Assembly (NCBI GenBank): GCA_900315225.1
Contig: OMYM01000414.1
Location: 39,009 to 103,008, forward strand
From: an uncultured Erysipelotrichaceae bacterium
GTDB lineage: Bacteria > Bacillota_I > Bacilli_A > Erysipelotrichales > Erysipelotrichaceae
Direction: 5' to 3'
Length of the DNA stretch: 64,000 nt
Made by a program: the position numbers and the translations under genes. The notes beneath the pieces are model-generated. The model searched no databases. It worked only from the letters and a program-made list of their open reading frames with translations, and was not told the origin of the DNA. Shown piece after piece: positions 51,725 to 60,041 of the stretch; position 1 is the stretch's first letter, and each line of letters starts with the position of its first letter.

Positions 51725-53204
51725 AATTGTTTATGCCATGGTGTGCGCCGAATGTGTTTTCTGTGATTGGTTTGAACGTATATCCGTTTTCAAGCCCCCA
51801 AAGGATGATTCTTTCCACTGCATTGACAGAAAATGCCTTAATGTCATGCTGGAGAACCATGGAAGCACGTCCTGCACTGGTATTCGACTGGATTCCCCGG
51901 ATGACATTGGCGTATACCGTGTCGGTGTCGGTTGTTTCTCCGGCATCTCCCGATGACGTGTTCCAATCGAAGAAATGGTAGCCTTTGTCTGCTGCTTGGG
52001 CAGCTAGGCGCGTCATGATGCCGTTGGAGTAGTTGCGGCTGATCGTATTGGAAGAACCACCGGGAAAACGGAACAGATTGGTATAAGAGCCTGTTTGTTC
52101 GTGGATGATTTCGTTCATTCGATTGAAATCGTTCCAGTAGTTTTCTTCGCTGGCATATATCGTTGCATAATCGTGCGTTGCGGTATGCACTGCAATCGTG
52201 TGACCAGATTCAGCCGCGCGCTTTATGCAATGGAAATAGCCTGGATACGCTGCCGTGACAAAAAAAGTCACCTTGACGTTGTATTTGTCGAGAATGTCAA
52301 GAAGCTCATCGGTATAGGCATAAGGACCATCGTCGTATGTCAGGTAGATGGTCTTGTCTTCATATTGCCCGCTTCCTTCCGAAGGCGAGTCGATGACATG
52401 CACGAGGCGTTCTATTGTTGTCTCGTTATCATAGCTATCCTTGACGGTATAGTGCAAGGCATAGTCTCCTGTCGCATTGGTGTCGACTTCTCCACTGACG
52501 ATAACCCGATCGGTGATATTGCCATCGTAGTTATCGCTGGCATAGTAGGAATCGAACCAGTGCGTCCCTTGTAGCCATACGATGTCTGTTCCACCGTTCA
52601 AGTAGATTTCAGGCGGAACAGGGTCGCTGTATACGATATCGCGCGTGGTTGTTGCGACATTGTCGTGGGAATCTTTGACGGAATAAGTCACGACACCATC
52701 TGCTTCTTCGCGCGTGACAAATTCGGTCAAGTCGCCATCATGGGTATCATATGCATCATAGCCTTCTTCTTGGTATTCCCCGCCAGGCAATGTATAGTAG
52801 TCAGGATTTGTGTGCAATGTGATTGTTGGAGCCGTTGTATCTACGACCACGACTTTGCGCGACAAGGTTTTCGTCTTGTCCTTGAAGGTAAAAACGTAGT
52901 CTACCTGGTATTCTCCGAGTTCTTTGATTTGCGGAATATCGCTTGTAATGGCAACGTTGTGCTTCATAAACGGGAAGATTGTGCCGCGTGCGATGCCCTC
53001 GGCGCCAGGATCGTTGTATGAATCTCCGTATTCCAATGTAATTGAATCGGAACCAATGAGATGCGCCTCGATTTTCCAGTTGTTCAGTGCCAGTAAAATT
53101 GCCAGCAGACCAACGATGGAAGCAAGTGCAATGAAGAAAACCTTTGCACCTTTTTTTAGTCTTTTCCTTTTCTTTTTTCTGATTTTTGCTTGATTTTCCG
53201 ACAT
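51723..53204 (-). CDS. Membrane-anchored polysaccharide deacetylase with Ig-like repeats
   Basis: 493 residues. A basic N-terminus and one membrane helix (about 20-42) anchor it. Three Ig-like, DUF5011-type domains follow, with repeats such as LEYGDSYNDPGAEG, DTTAPTITL and YSVKDSHDN. From about 290 comes a NodB domain with TYDDGPY (metal and base Asp), HTATHDY near 345, RFPGGSSN near 380 and the closing LQHD near 455. The metal triad Asp-His-His looks complete. It probably N-deacetylates peptidoglycan or another wall glycan, which protects against lysozyme. The Ig-like part would hold the enzyme in the wall. Confidence 0.88.
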   Translation of the reverse strand: MSENQAKIRKKKRKRLKKGAKVFFIALASIVGLLAILLALNNWKIEAHLIGSDSITLEYGDSYNDPGAEGIARGTIFPFMKHNVAITSDIPQIKELGEYQVDYVFTFKDKTKTLSRKVVVVDTTAPTITLHTNPDYYTLPGGEYQEEGYDAYDTHDGDLTEFVTREEADGVVTYSVKDSHDNVATTTRDIVYSDPVPPEIYLNGGTDIVWLQGTHWFDSYYASDNYDGNITDRVIVSGEVDTNATGDYALHYTVKDSYDNETTIERLVHVIDSPSEGSGQYEDKTIYLTYDDGPYAYTDELLDILDKYNVKVTFFVTAAYPGYFHCIKRAAESGHTIAVHTATHDYATIYASEENYWNDFNRMNEIIHEQTGSYTNLFRFPGGSSNTISRNYSNGIMTRLAAQAADKGYHFFDWNTSSGDAGETTDTDTVYANVIRGIQSNTSAGRASMVLQHDIKAFSVNAVERIILWGLENGYTFKPITENTFGAHHGINN

Positions 53205-53244
53205 AGATTCACCAAAAGGTATTGTAGCACTCTTTTGTTATTGG

Positions 53245-53871
53245 TCAATCTTCCAATACCAAGGAAAACATTGCGAGGTAGATCTCTTTTAGATGCTGTT
53301 TTTGCGTATCGCTCATTTGCTCGGAAGCCTTGGTCAAGACAAAGTCATCGACCAAGGAAGTGTGATGGGAGATGATTGTGCCTTTGTGCAGGACGACAAC
53401 CTCGGGTGTGTACATGACAGGTTCAAGCTTTCCAGTGTATTCATCGTACTCGTGGCTTAGCGCTGGGTCTAGGTTGGCAAGCATCTTGTCGATTTCTTCA
53501 TCAGTGCGCGCGTCTTCGTAGACGTCAATGTAATATACCTTGACCCCGATTTCCTTTGCGGCCTCATTTATGATTGGGACAGCGCGCTCGCAAAAGTCAC
53601 ACCCAGCATACCCATAGTACAAGATTGCGGTCATTCCATCCTCGTATGCCTTGTTTGATTGTGCCATGGTCATGGCAAGGAATGCATGGTCATCGTCCAA
53701 CAGCCAGAGATACTTGCTCATGTCGGCTTTGGTGCCTTCTGTTTCAGGCGATTGCTGTGATGTCGTAGAAACATCAACGGCAGATATGCTTGTCGAGATG
53801 GAAGAAATGGCGCTGGAACCATTGCATCCGGCAAGCAGGACGGCAAGCAAAGCCAATGCGATTTTTTTCAT
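53245..53871 (-). CDS. Lipoprotein with thioredoxin-like CxxC domain
   Basis: 208 residues. The signal peptide ends at the lipobox LLAGC (Cys16), followed by a Ser/Thr-rich spacer to about 48. The rest looks thioredoxin-like: ILYYGYAGCDFCERAVP with C91-x-x-C94, VKVYYIDVYED as the next strand, and cis-Pro-like MYTPEVVVLHKG. It resembles the bacteriocin-transport-accessory type of thioredoxin folds. It probably does thiol exchange outside the membrane; no reductant partner such as CcdA is in the window. Confidence 0.78.
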   Translation of the reverse strand: MKKIALALLAVLLAGCNGSSAISSISTSISAVDVSTTSQQSPETEGTKADMSKYLWLLDDDHAFLAMTMAQSNKAYEDGMTAILYYGYAGCDFCERAVPIINEAAKEIGVKVYYIDVYEDARTDEEIDKMLANLDPALSHEYDEYTGKLEPVMYTPEVVVLHKGTIISHHTSLVDDFVLTKASEQMSDTQKQHLKEIYLAMFSLVLED

Positions 53872-53963
53872 GTGTGAGCTCCTTTCGTTGCTTGCGCATG
53901 GACATTGGGCGATTTGCCATGCAACAAGCTTTCGCGGTACATGTTAACATGACTTTATGCTGC

Positions 53964-53982
53964 TTGTTCGAACAATATTGTT
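53964..53982. promoter_or_regulatory. Overlapping palindromes between divergent lipoprotein genes
   Basis: TTGTTCGAACAA (53964-53975) and AACAATATTGTT (53971-53982) are two perfect 12-base palindromes sharing five bases. They lie between the two divergent lipoprotein genes, about 90-100 bases from each start. They look like a regulator binding site but match no operator I can name with confidence. Confidence 0.4.
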
Positions 53983-54082
53983 AATATGTTCTTATGATGC
54001 CTTAGGAGATATTTAAGGTTTGTCGTGTTTTATTGGCTATGCGAAATGGAGTATAATAGAAAAAGTTCAGGAGGTATTTATC

Positions 54083-54643
54083 GTGAAGAAATGGACTGTG
54101 TGCATCTTATCGGCATTGCTTTTGGCGGGTTGTTCGAATAATTCCGCAGCGATTAGCAGTGTGGCAAATTCAACGGCAGCGGTCAGTCAAGGCGGTGAGA
54201 CTGCCAACAGCGCCGAGGATATCAATATGGTCAATCCTTGGACAGAAGTCGCTAACGTAGAAGAAGCTGCAAAGGAGGCTGGCTTGCAGGAATTCGCAGT
54301 TCCTGAGATTCCAGCGGTTGTCGACACGGTGACGCAAGAGGACGCTACGATCAGTTTTATGGAGAATATTGCCGAGGTTTCCTATTCTAACGATGACAAT
54401 GAGCTTGTCATCCGCAAAGGCAATGGAACCGAGGATGTTTCGGGCGTGTATTCCGATTACAGCGAGCAAAGGGATATTGATGTCAATGGCATGCTTGTGC
54501 ATGTATCCGGGACGCAAGGGACAATTCACATCGCGACATGGAGCGATGGCGAGAACGCCTATTCCTTGACATATAACATCATGTATCCAGGTAAGGGTTT
54601 GAGCGAGGAGCAGGTCAGGGAAATCGTTGCAGGAATGAAATAA
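54083..54643 (+). CDS. Small lipoprotein, DUF4367-like
   Basis: 186 residues. The signal peptide ends at LLLAGC (Cys17), followed by a Ser/Ala-rich linker. The globular part contains IRKGNGTEDVSGVYSDYSEQRDIDVNG and IHIATWSDGENAYSLTYN, resembling the DUF4367-type domain of Bacillota lipoproteins and anti-sigma-like proteins. No enzyme motif is seen. A GTG start at 54083 is preferred because AGGAGG lies just upstream; a TATAAT at 54052 is a candidate -10. Confidence 0.65.
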   Translation: MKKWTVCILSALLLAGCSNNSAAISSVANSTAAVSQGGETANSAEDINMVNPWTEVANVEEAAKEAGLQEFAVPEIPAVVDTVTQEDATISFMENIAEVSYSNDDNELVIRKGNGTEDVSGVYSDYSEQRDIDVNGMLVHVSGTQGTIHIATWSDGENAYSLTYNIMYPGKGLSEEQVREIVAGMK

Positions 54644-54674
54644 GCCGCAATCAACGATATTTATCGAAAAGGTC

Positions 54675-54702
54675 TTGCAAATATAAAATAGTCGGCTATA
54701 AT
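54675..54702 (+). promoter_or_regulatory. Promoter of the BMP/nucleoside transporter operon
   Basis: TTGCAA (54675-54680), a spacer of 16, and TATAAT (54697-54702). Transcription would start near 54709, giving a leader of about 190 bases before the lipoprotein gene. Confidence 0.75.
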
Positions 54703-54704
54703 CG

Positions 54705-54839
54705 TTGCCATCGGCAAGGAGGTGCGTCATGGGATTTTGGATGAATGCGATTGTTTCAAAGAATTGTTTCATGGCACCGTTGCCGAAAGGAGACTGATTT
54801 ATGACACGGGGACTGGTTTTTTTACGATTGTTTCCGTGT
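54705..54839 (+). promoter_or_regulatory. Candidate attenuator/riboswitch-like leader
   Basis: Two exclusive pairings are possible. TTGCC (54705-54709) can pair with GGCAA (54713-54717). The same GGCAA can instead pair with TTGCC (54780-54784), continued by GGTGC (54721-54725) with GCACC (54774-54778) and CATG with CATG, which would bury the AAGGAGG of the first mini-ORF. Further on, ACACGGGGAC (54804-54813) pairs with GTTTCCGTGT (54830-54839) and is followed by TTTTTGTTT, a terminator-like element. The layout fits translation-coupled attenuation. It matches no riboswitch consensus I know (purine, TPP, PreQ1 and c-di-GMP were considered). If transcription starts at 54709, the first pairing is incomplete. 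Confidence 0.45.
54729..54797 (+). CDS. Leader mini-ORF 1 (22 residues)
   Basis: ATG 54729 follows AAGGAGGTG at ideal spacing and encodes MGFWMNAIVSKNCFMAPLPK plus GD before TGA. The strong ribosome binding site is better than that of many genes here. The AAGGAGG can be sequestered by the long-range hairpin described for the leader. The product matches nothing I know; a regulatory role of its translation is more likely than a functional peptide. Confidence 0.45.
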   Translation: MGFWMNAIVSKNCFMAPLPKGD

Positions 54840-54869
54840 TTTTGTTTGATGTCATATCGGCTTGGCTGA
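54801..54869 (+). CDS. Leader mini-ORF 2 (22 residues)
   Basis: ATG 54801 starts three bases after the stop of mini-ORF 1 in the same frame, with AAAGGAG eight bases upstream. It encodes a hydrophobic 22-residue peptide (MTRGLVFLRLFPCFCLMSYR plus LG). The terminator-like hairpin lies inside this ORF, so a translating ribosome would melt it. Confidence 0.4.
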   Translation: MTRGLVFLRLFPCFCLMSYRLG

Positions 54870-54899
54870 TTGGCATATAGTGAGAAACGGAGGGAAATG

Positions 54900-56222
54900 A
54901 TGAAGAAAGTTCTTACTACAGTAGCATCTTTTGCATTAGCGGTGACGTTGGCTGCTTGCTCTGGGTCGAGCAGCGTTACGCCTGCTGCAAGCGTTGTCCA
55001 AGACGGTTCCACAGGATCTGTTTCATCTTCTAGCGTAGGCAGCGAAGCTGGCGGCACGATCTCTGGCAAGATCGGTGTCATTCTCGTCGGCGATGAGAAC
55101 GAAGGCTACACAGCGGCGCATATGGAAGGTATCGCAACTGCCGCAAAGGCATTGGGTATTCCAGACAATCAGATTATTTGGAAATACAATATCGGTGAGA
55201 CACAGGATTGCGAAGACGCAGCCGTCGACCTTGTGGATCAAGGCGCAACATTGGTTGTCTCAAATAGCTATGGACACCAGACATTCATGGAAACTGTCGC
55301 AAGCAACAATCCTGATGTCACGTTTATTGCGATGACGGGAGATGGCGCGGCTACCTCGGGCCTGTCCAACTTTAAGAATGCGTTCAACCAGACATACCAG
55401 TCGCGCTACGTCTCTGGTGTGGTTGCTGGCATGAAGCTTGCCGAGCTGGTTGCCGATGGTACTGTTTCCAAGGAAGCAACACCCGATGCATATGTTGGCG
55501 ATGACATCAAGATTGGCTATGTCGGAGCTTTCCCATATGCAGAGGTTGTTTCTGGCTACACGGCTTTCTATCTGGGCGTCAAGTCTGTCGTTGAAAACGT
55601 TCACATGTTTGTAGAGTACACAAACAGTTGGGCTGATTTGACAAAGGAAGCCGAGACAGCGAACTCTTTGATTGCCAAGGGCTGCGTGATTATTTCGCAA
55701 CATGCGGATACAACAGGCGCGCCAAGTGCCATTCAGTCTGCGTTTGAGTCAGGCAAGGTTGTTTATTCCGTTGGCTACAATGTATCCATGTTGTCTGTTG
55801 CTCCAGATGCTGCGTTGACATCTGCTTCCAACGATTGGTCGGTATACTATACGTATGCGTTCTCCAAGTGGTTGGATGGCAATTCCCTGGGCATTGCTAC
55901 AGATTGGTCCGAGGGCTATGATACAGGCGCCGTATGCATTACAGAGCTTGGCAAATCTGTCGCCGAAGGCACAGAAGAGAAAGTCGCCGAGGTCGAGGAT
56001 GCCATCAAGTCAGGGACACTGAATGTCTTTGATTCCGCTGCGTTTACGGTTGGCGGCGAGATGATCGACGATGAACTGATGGTTGACCTGGATTTTGACG
56101 GCAATGGCGACATCAAGCCGGTGGAAGACGGCATCTTCTATGAGTCCAACACAAAAGCTGGATTCAGGAGTGCGCCATACTTCTCGCTTCGCATCGATGG
56201 CATTGAAGAGGCTGGTGTGTAA
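54900..56222 (+). CDS. BMP-family substrate-binding lipoprotein (nucleoside ABC transporter)
   Basis: 440 residues. The lipobox is LAAC with Cys20; a Ser/Ala-rich linker is followed by the BMP/PnrA/Med fold: IGVILVGDENEGYTAAHMEGI near 60, VVSNSYGHQTFME near 118, YQSRYVSGVVAGMKLAE near 172 and IKIGYVGAFPYAEVVSGYTAF near 200. This family binds purine nucleosides for ABC import. The genes that follow (two-domain ATPase and two permeases) complete a NupNOPQ-type system. The start is set at ATG 54900, five bases after GGAGGG; an ATG three bases earlier is too close. Confidence 0.9.
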   Translation: MKKVLTTVASFALAVTLAACSGSSSVTPAASVVQDGSTGSVSSSSVGSEAGGTISGKIGVILVGDENEGYTAAHMEGIATAAKALGIPDNQIIWKYNIGETQDCEDAAVDLVDQGATLVVSNSYGHQTFMETVASNNPDVTFIAMTGDGAATSGLSNFKNAFNQTYQSRYVSGVVAGMKLAELVADGTVSKEATPDAYVGDDIKIGYVGAFPYAEVVSGYTAFYLGVKSVVENVHMFVEYTNSWADLTKEAETANSLIAKGCVIISQHADTTGAPSAIQSAFESGKVVYSVGYNVSMLSVAPDAALTSASNDWSVYYTYAFSKWLDGNSLGIATDWSEGYDTGAVCITELGKSVAEGTEEKVAEVEDAIKSGTLNVFDSAAFTVGGEMIDDELMVDLDFDGNGDIKPVEDGIFYESNTKAGFRSAPYFSLRIDGIEEAGV

Positions 56223-56247
56223 TCTTTAGAAAGAATTGAAATGCACG

Positions 56248-56276
56248 AAGGGAGATACGCGAAAACGTTCTCCCTT
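56248..56276 (+). other. Intercistronic stem-loop between binding protein and ATPase genes
   Basis: AAGGGAGA (56248-56255) and TCTCCCTT (56269-56276), extended by ACG/CGT inside, form an 11-base-pair stem. There is no T tract. Such stem-loops usually protect the upstream mRNA 3' end and give more binding protein than ATPase. Confidence 0.6.
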
Positions 56277-56300
56277 ATGCTGTTTGAAAGGGGAGATTTG

Positions 56301-57836
56301 ATGAAAGACAGTTCAGCGGTCAGAATGGACAAAGTGACGAAACGCTTTGGCTCTGTGTTGGCAAACGATGCCGTGTCAATGAATATCAACTATGGGGAGA
56401 TTCTTTCAATCCTAGGGGAAAATGGTTCTGGCAAGACCACGTTGATGAACATGTTGGCGGGTATATATTATCCCGATGAAGGCGATATGTATGTCAATGG
56501 CAAAGAGGTCGCTATTACCAGCCCGCATGATGCGTTTGAGCTTGGCATTGGCATGATCCATCAGCATTTCAAGCTGATCGATGTATTTACTGCTTCCGAA
56601 AACATCATCCTTGGCCTCAAGGGGGAGAAGATGACATACGACTTGGCGCAAGTGGATCAAAAGGTCGAGCAGATAGCAAGGCAATACGGCTTTGACATCG
56701 ATCCGCGGCAGAAAGTGTATGAGATGAGCGTTGCCCAAAAGCAGACGCTGGAAATCGTGAAGATTTTGTTTAGGGGAGCAAACATATTGATCCTCGATGA
56801 ACCAACGGCAGTCCTTACCCCGCAGGAAACGGAAAAGCTTTTCAACATTCTTAGGGCAATGCGCGCCGATGGCAAGGCGATCGTCCTGATCACCCACAAG
56901 CTTAACGAGGTTTTGGAGCTTTCTGACCGCGTTACGATTCTTCGGAAAGGAAAATACATTACAACCATTCCTACGCCGGTAGCCAATGAACAGATATTGA
57001 CCGAGGCAATGGTAGGGGAAAAAGTCACGCTGGATATCAATCGTCCCATGCCTGTCGACAGGGAAAAGAGGCTGGAAATTCGCAATGTAACGGTATATGG
57101 GAAAGATCGTGTAAAGGCGCTCGACAGAGTTGGGTTTGATGTCTACAGTGGTGAAATCCTGGGTATTGCGGGCATCTCTGGATGTGGGCAGAAGGAATTG
57201 CTGGAATCGATTGCCGGCTTGCAGGCGATCGAGGAAGGTGGATCAATTCGTTATTTTTCGCCGGAAGGCGGGAAACATGAACTTGCCAAGGCAAGGCCAA
57301 GGGAAATCCGCGACCTTGGGATCCATTTGTCGTTTGTGCCAGAGGATCGCCTCGGCATGGGGCTTGTGGCTTCCTTGGGCATGGTGGAAAACATGATGTT
57401 AAAGGATTACGACAAAGGAAAATCCCCGTTTTTGGACAAAAGTGGACCAAAGAAGCTAGCAGACGATGTGAAGCAAGAACTTGACGTTTCAACGCCATCT
57501 CTAGATACGCCGGTGCGAAAGCTTTCCGGTGGAAATGTTCAGAAAGTCCTTGTTGGCAGGGAGATCGCGGCAGAGCCTTCGGTCTTGATGACGGCATATG
57601 CCGTTCGTGGACTGGATATATCCAAGTCCTACACGATCTACAATCTGTTGACAGAACAAAAGATGAAAGGTGTTGCGGTTATATATGTCGGCGAGGATCT
57701 TGATGTGCTGCTTGCCTTGGCGGACCGCATTCTTGTCTTGTGCAGTGGAAAGGTCAATGGGATCTTTGATGCGCGCAAGGTGACAAAAGAAGAAATCGGC
57801 AGGAGAATGACGAATCTTGCCAAGGGGGATGCATGA
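56301..57836 (+). CDS. Nucleoside ABC transporter ATP-binding protein (two ATPase domains)
   Basis: 511 residues, the length of NupO/YufO-type sugar/nucleoside ATPases. The first domain has GENGSGKTT near 38, MSVAQKQTLEI as signature and LILDEPTAVLTP as Walker B near 165. The second has GIAGISGCGQKELLESI instead of a GKT P-loop, LSGGNVQKVLVGREIA as signature and a weak Walker B (LMTAYAVRGLD). The degenerate second site is normal in this family. GGGGAG precedes ATG 56301; the longer frame from 56241 would include the intercistronic stem-loop. It overlaps the permease gene by four bases. Confidence 0.92.
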   Translation: MKDSSAVRMDKVTKRFGSVLANDAVSMNINYGEILSILGENGSGKTTLMNMLAGIYYPDEGDMYVNGKEVAITSPHDAFELGIGMIHQHFKLIDVFTASENIILGLKGEKMTYDLAQVDQKVEQIARQYGFDIDPRQKVYEMSVAQKQTLEIVKILFRGANILILDEPTAVLTPQETEKLFNILRAMRADGKAIVLITHKLNEVLELSDRVTILRKGKYITTIPTPVANEQILTEAMVGEKVTLDINRPMPVDREKRLEIRNVTVYGKDRVKALDRVGFDVYSGEILGIAGISGCGQKELLESIAGLQAIEEGGSIRYFSPEGGKHELAKARPREIRDLGIHLSFVPEDRLGMGLVASLGMVENMMLKDYDKGKSPFLDKSGPKKLADDVKQELDVSTPSLDTPVRKLSGGNVQKVLVGREIAAEPSVLMTAYAVRGLDISKSYTIYNLLTEQKMKGVAVIYVGEDLDVLLALADRILVLCSGKVNGIFDARKVTKEEIGRRMTNLAKGDA

Positions 57837-58954
57837 AGAAACAGAGGTTTGAAAAGCAACGTGAAACGGTCAAGGAGCCGTTGATTCATATTGTCAAGCG
57901 AAGCGATGTGCCCTCTTGGCAATCGTGGACGATCCGCATTGTAGCGGTCTTGCTGGGAATGATGGCGTGCGCGCTTTTTATACAATGCATCACGGGCTTA
58001 AACCCTTTTGCAGTATTTAGATCGATGTGGGAAGGCGTGTTTGGCACAAAGGGACGGATTTGGCAGATGATCAAGGAAGCATCGTTGCTATTGTGCATTG
58101 CGGTTGGATTGGCACCATCGTTCAAGCTTCGCTTCTGGAATGTCGGCGCCGAGGGACAAGTGTTGATTGGCGGACTTGTGTCTGCCGCAATGATGATTAA
58201 TTACGGTGGCAAGATTCCTAATAGCATCCTTTTGTTCATGATGATGGTGCTAGCGGTATTGTGCGGCTCTCTGTGGGGGTTGATACCCGCATACTTTAAG
58301 TCCAAGTATCAGACAAACGAGACATTATTCACGTTGATGATGAACTATGTCGCCCTGCAGCTGGTAGAGTTTTTTGTGGATATCTGGGACAAGAAACAAT
58401 CGCATTCGGTTGGCGTCATCAATGCGCAGACAAAGGCTGGCTGGATGCCGCAGATTGCAGGTCAACAGTTTCTGACCATGGCGATTATCGTTGCGATTGT
58501 GACGGTGGGCATGTATTTCTACCTAACGACTTCTAAGCAAGGATTTGAAATCACGGTTGCGGGGGAAAGCGAGAATACAGCGCGCTATGCTGGAATTTCG
58601 GTTTCTAAGGTTATCATGCGTACGGTTGCGATTTCCGCTGGCATTTGTGGGCTGGCTGGTTTCATGGAGGTCAGTACGGTAAGCCATACGATTTCTTCCT
58701 TGACAGCAGGGGGCAGGGGCTTTACAGCGATCATCGTTGCTTGGCTTGGCAAGTTCAACCCCGCAGCAATGGCTTTGATCACGTTTTTGCTAAGTTTTAT
58801 GTCAAGGGGAGCCAACCAGATCGCTTCTGACTTCAACTTTAATAAGCATGCTTCAAATATCTTGATCGGCATCATCCTGTTCTTTATCCTTGGCAGTGAT
58901 TTTTTCATTAACTACAAGCTTGTCTTCAGACAGAAGACAAAGGAGGAAAGCTGA
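57833..58954 (+). CDS. Nucleoside ABC transporter permease (NupP-like)
   Basis: 373 residues with about eight to nine membrane helices. FKLRFWNVGAEGQVLIGG near 97 and GFEITVAGESENTARYAGIS near 237 are typical of BPD_transp_2 permeases for nucleosides and sugars. It starts in an ATGA-type overlap with the ATPase gene and ends just before the second permease. It would form half of the membrane channel. Confidence 0.9.
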   Translation: MKKQRFEKQRETVKEPLIHIVKRSDVPSWQSWTIRIVAVLLGMMACALFIQCITGLNPFAVFRSMWEGVFGTKGRIWQMIKEASLLLCIAVGLAPSFKLRFWNVGAEGQVLIGGLVSAAMMINYGGKIPNSILLFMMMVLAVLCGSLWGLIPAYFKSKYQTNETLFTLMMNYVALQLVEFFVDIWDKKQSHSVGVINAQTKAGWMPQIAGQQFLTMAIIVAIVTVGMYFYLTTSKQGFEITVAGESENTARYAGISVSKVIMRTVAISAGICGLAGFMEVSTVSHTISSLTAGGRGFTAIIVAWLGKFNPAAMALITFLLSFMSRGANQIASDFNFNKHASNILIGIILFFILGSDFFINYKLVFRQKTKEES

Positions 58955-58955
58955 C

Positions 58956-59987
58956 ATGGCAATGACATCATGGGTCGCTTGGATTGTGGCGGCGATAACT
59001 TTTGGCACAATCATCATGTATGGTTCTGTCGGCGAAATCTTAACGGAAAAAGCAGGGAACTTGAACCTAGGTGTCCCAGGGATCATGTATCTTGGGGCGA
59101 TAGGATCGCTTGCAGGTGCGTTTTTTTACGAAAATGGAAATCCTGAAGCAATCCCCTTGGTCAGTGCGCTCATTGCCTTGGCTTGCGCTTTGGCGGCGTC
59201 TTTGCTCGGGGGATTGTTGTATTCGTTGATGACCGTGACATTGCGAGCCAACCAGAATGTCACTGGATTGACGCTGACGATTCTTGGAGGCGGCATTGCT
59301 AATTTCTTTGGGGGATCATTGGTGAAGCTATCTGGTGGCGTGGGGCAAATCTCAGTAGCTGCAGCCAGTTCCGCCATCCGCGCACAAATTCCTGTTCTAT
59401 CAAGCGGGCTGGGTTTTGTTGGGAAAATTCTTTTCTCTCATGGGTTGTTGACATATGTGGCTGTTGTGATTGCGTTGGCAGCGCACTTTGTCTTGAATAA
59501 AACGCGCATTGGCCTGAATCTTAGGGCAGTTGGCGAAAATCCTTCCACGGCTGATGCGGCAGGCATCAATGTTACGCGCTACAAATATGTAACGACATGC
59601 ATTGGCGCAATGATTGAAGGGCTTGGCGGAATGTATTACGTCATGGACTACGTCAAGGGCACATGGGATGCCGGCGGAAGCCTAGAAGCGCTGGGATGGC
59701 TGGCGGTCGCCCTTGTCATCTTTACGTCTTGGAAGCCTAGAAATGCTATATATGGCGCATATCTGTTTGGCTTCTGTTATTGGGTGTATCTGTATATTCC
59801 TTCTGGTCTTTCGGCGCAGTTAGCAAAGATGCTTGGCGCCGCCAACATTACATACATGCAGAACCTGTATCGTATGATTCCGTATCTTGTCACCATTGTT
59901 GTGCTTGTATTCGTTTCAAAGCGAAAGAAAAGGGAAAACCAAAATCCTGCGAGCCTTGGCATATCATACTTTCGAGAGGAACGGTAA
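58956..59987 (+). CDS. Nucleoside ABC transporter permease (NupQ-like)
   Basis: 343 residues with about eight to nine membrane helices. GSVGEILTEKAGNLNLGVPGIMYLGA near 24-49 and GLNLRAVGENPSTADAAGIN near 189 match the second permease of BMP-dependent systems. AAAGGAGGA lies just before ATG 58956, favouring it over the upstream in-frame start at 58890, which overlaps the first permease. No terminator follows. Confidence 0.9.
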   Translation: MAMTSWVAWIVAAITFGTIIMYGSVGEILTEKAGNLNLGVPGIMYLGAIGSLAGAFFYENGNPEAIPLVSALIALACALAASLLGGLLYSLMTVTLRANQNVTGLTLTILGGGIANFFGGSLVKLSGGVGQISVAAASSAIRAQIPVLSSGLGFVGKILFSHGLLTYVAVVIALAAHFVLNKTRIGLNLRAVGENPSTADAAGINVTRYKYVTTCIGAMIEGLGGMYYVMDYVKGTWDAGGSLEALGWLAVALVIFTSWKPRNAIYGAYLFGFCYWVYLYIPSGLSAQLAKMLGAANITYMQNLYRMIPYLVTIVVLVFVSKRKKRENQNPASLGISYFREER

Positions 59988-59993
59988 AAGCCA

Positions 59994-60022
59994 TTGTCTA
60001 TCAAAAGTCTTTGATCTAGAAT
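59994..60022 (+). promoter_or_regulatory. Promoter of the rhodanese gene
   Basis: TTGTCT (59994-59999), a spacer of exactly 17, and TAGAAT (60017-60022), 19 bases before the start codon. Confidence 0.65.
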
Positions 60023-60041
60023 GATTGGGTAGAGGAAGCAT

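Noticed and set aside
54703..54899. Purine riboswitch before the nucleoside transporter
   Set aside because: The junction and loop motifs of the purine class are not present, so only an unclassified leader is claimed.
54170..55081. Minus-strand ORF of 303 codons
   Set aside because: It crosses two lipoprotein genes and the promoter between them on the other strand and has no domain signature.
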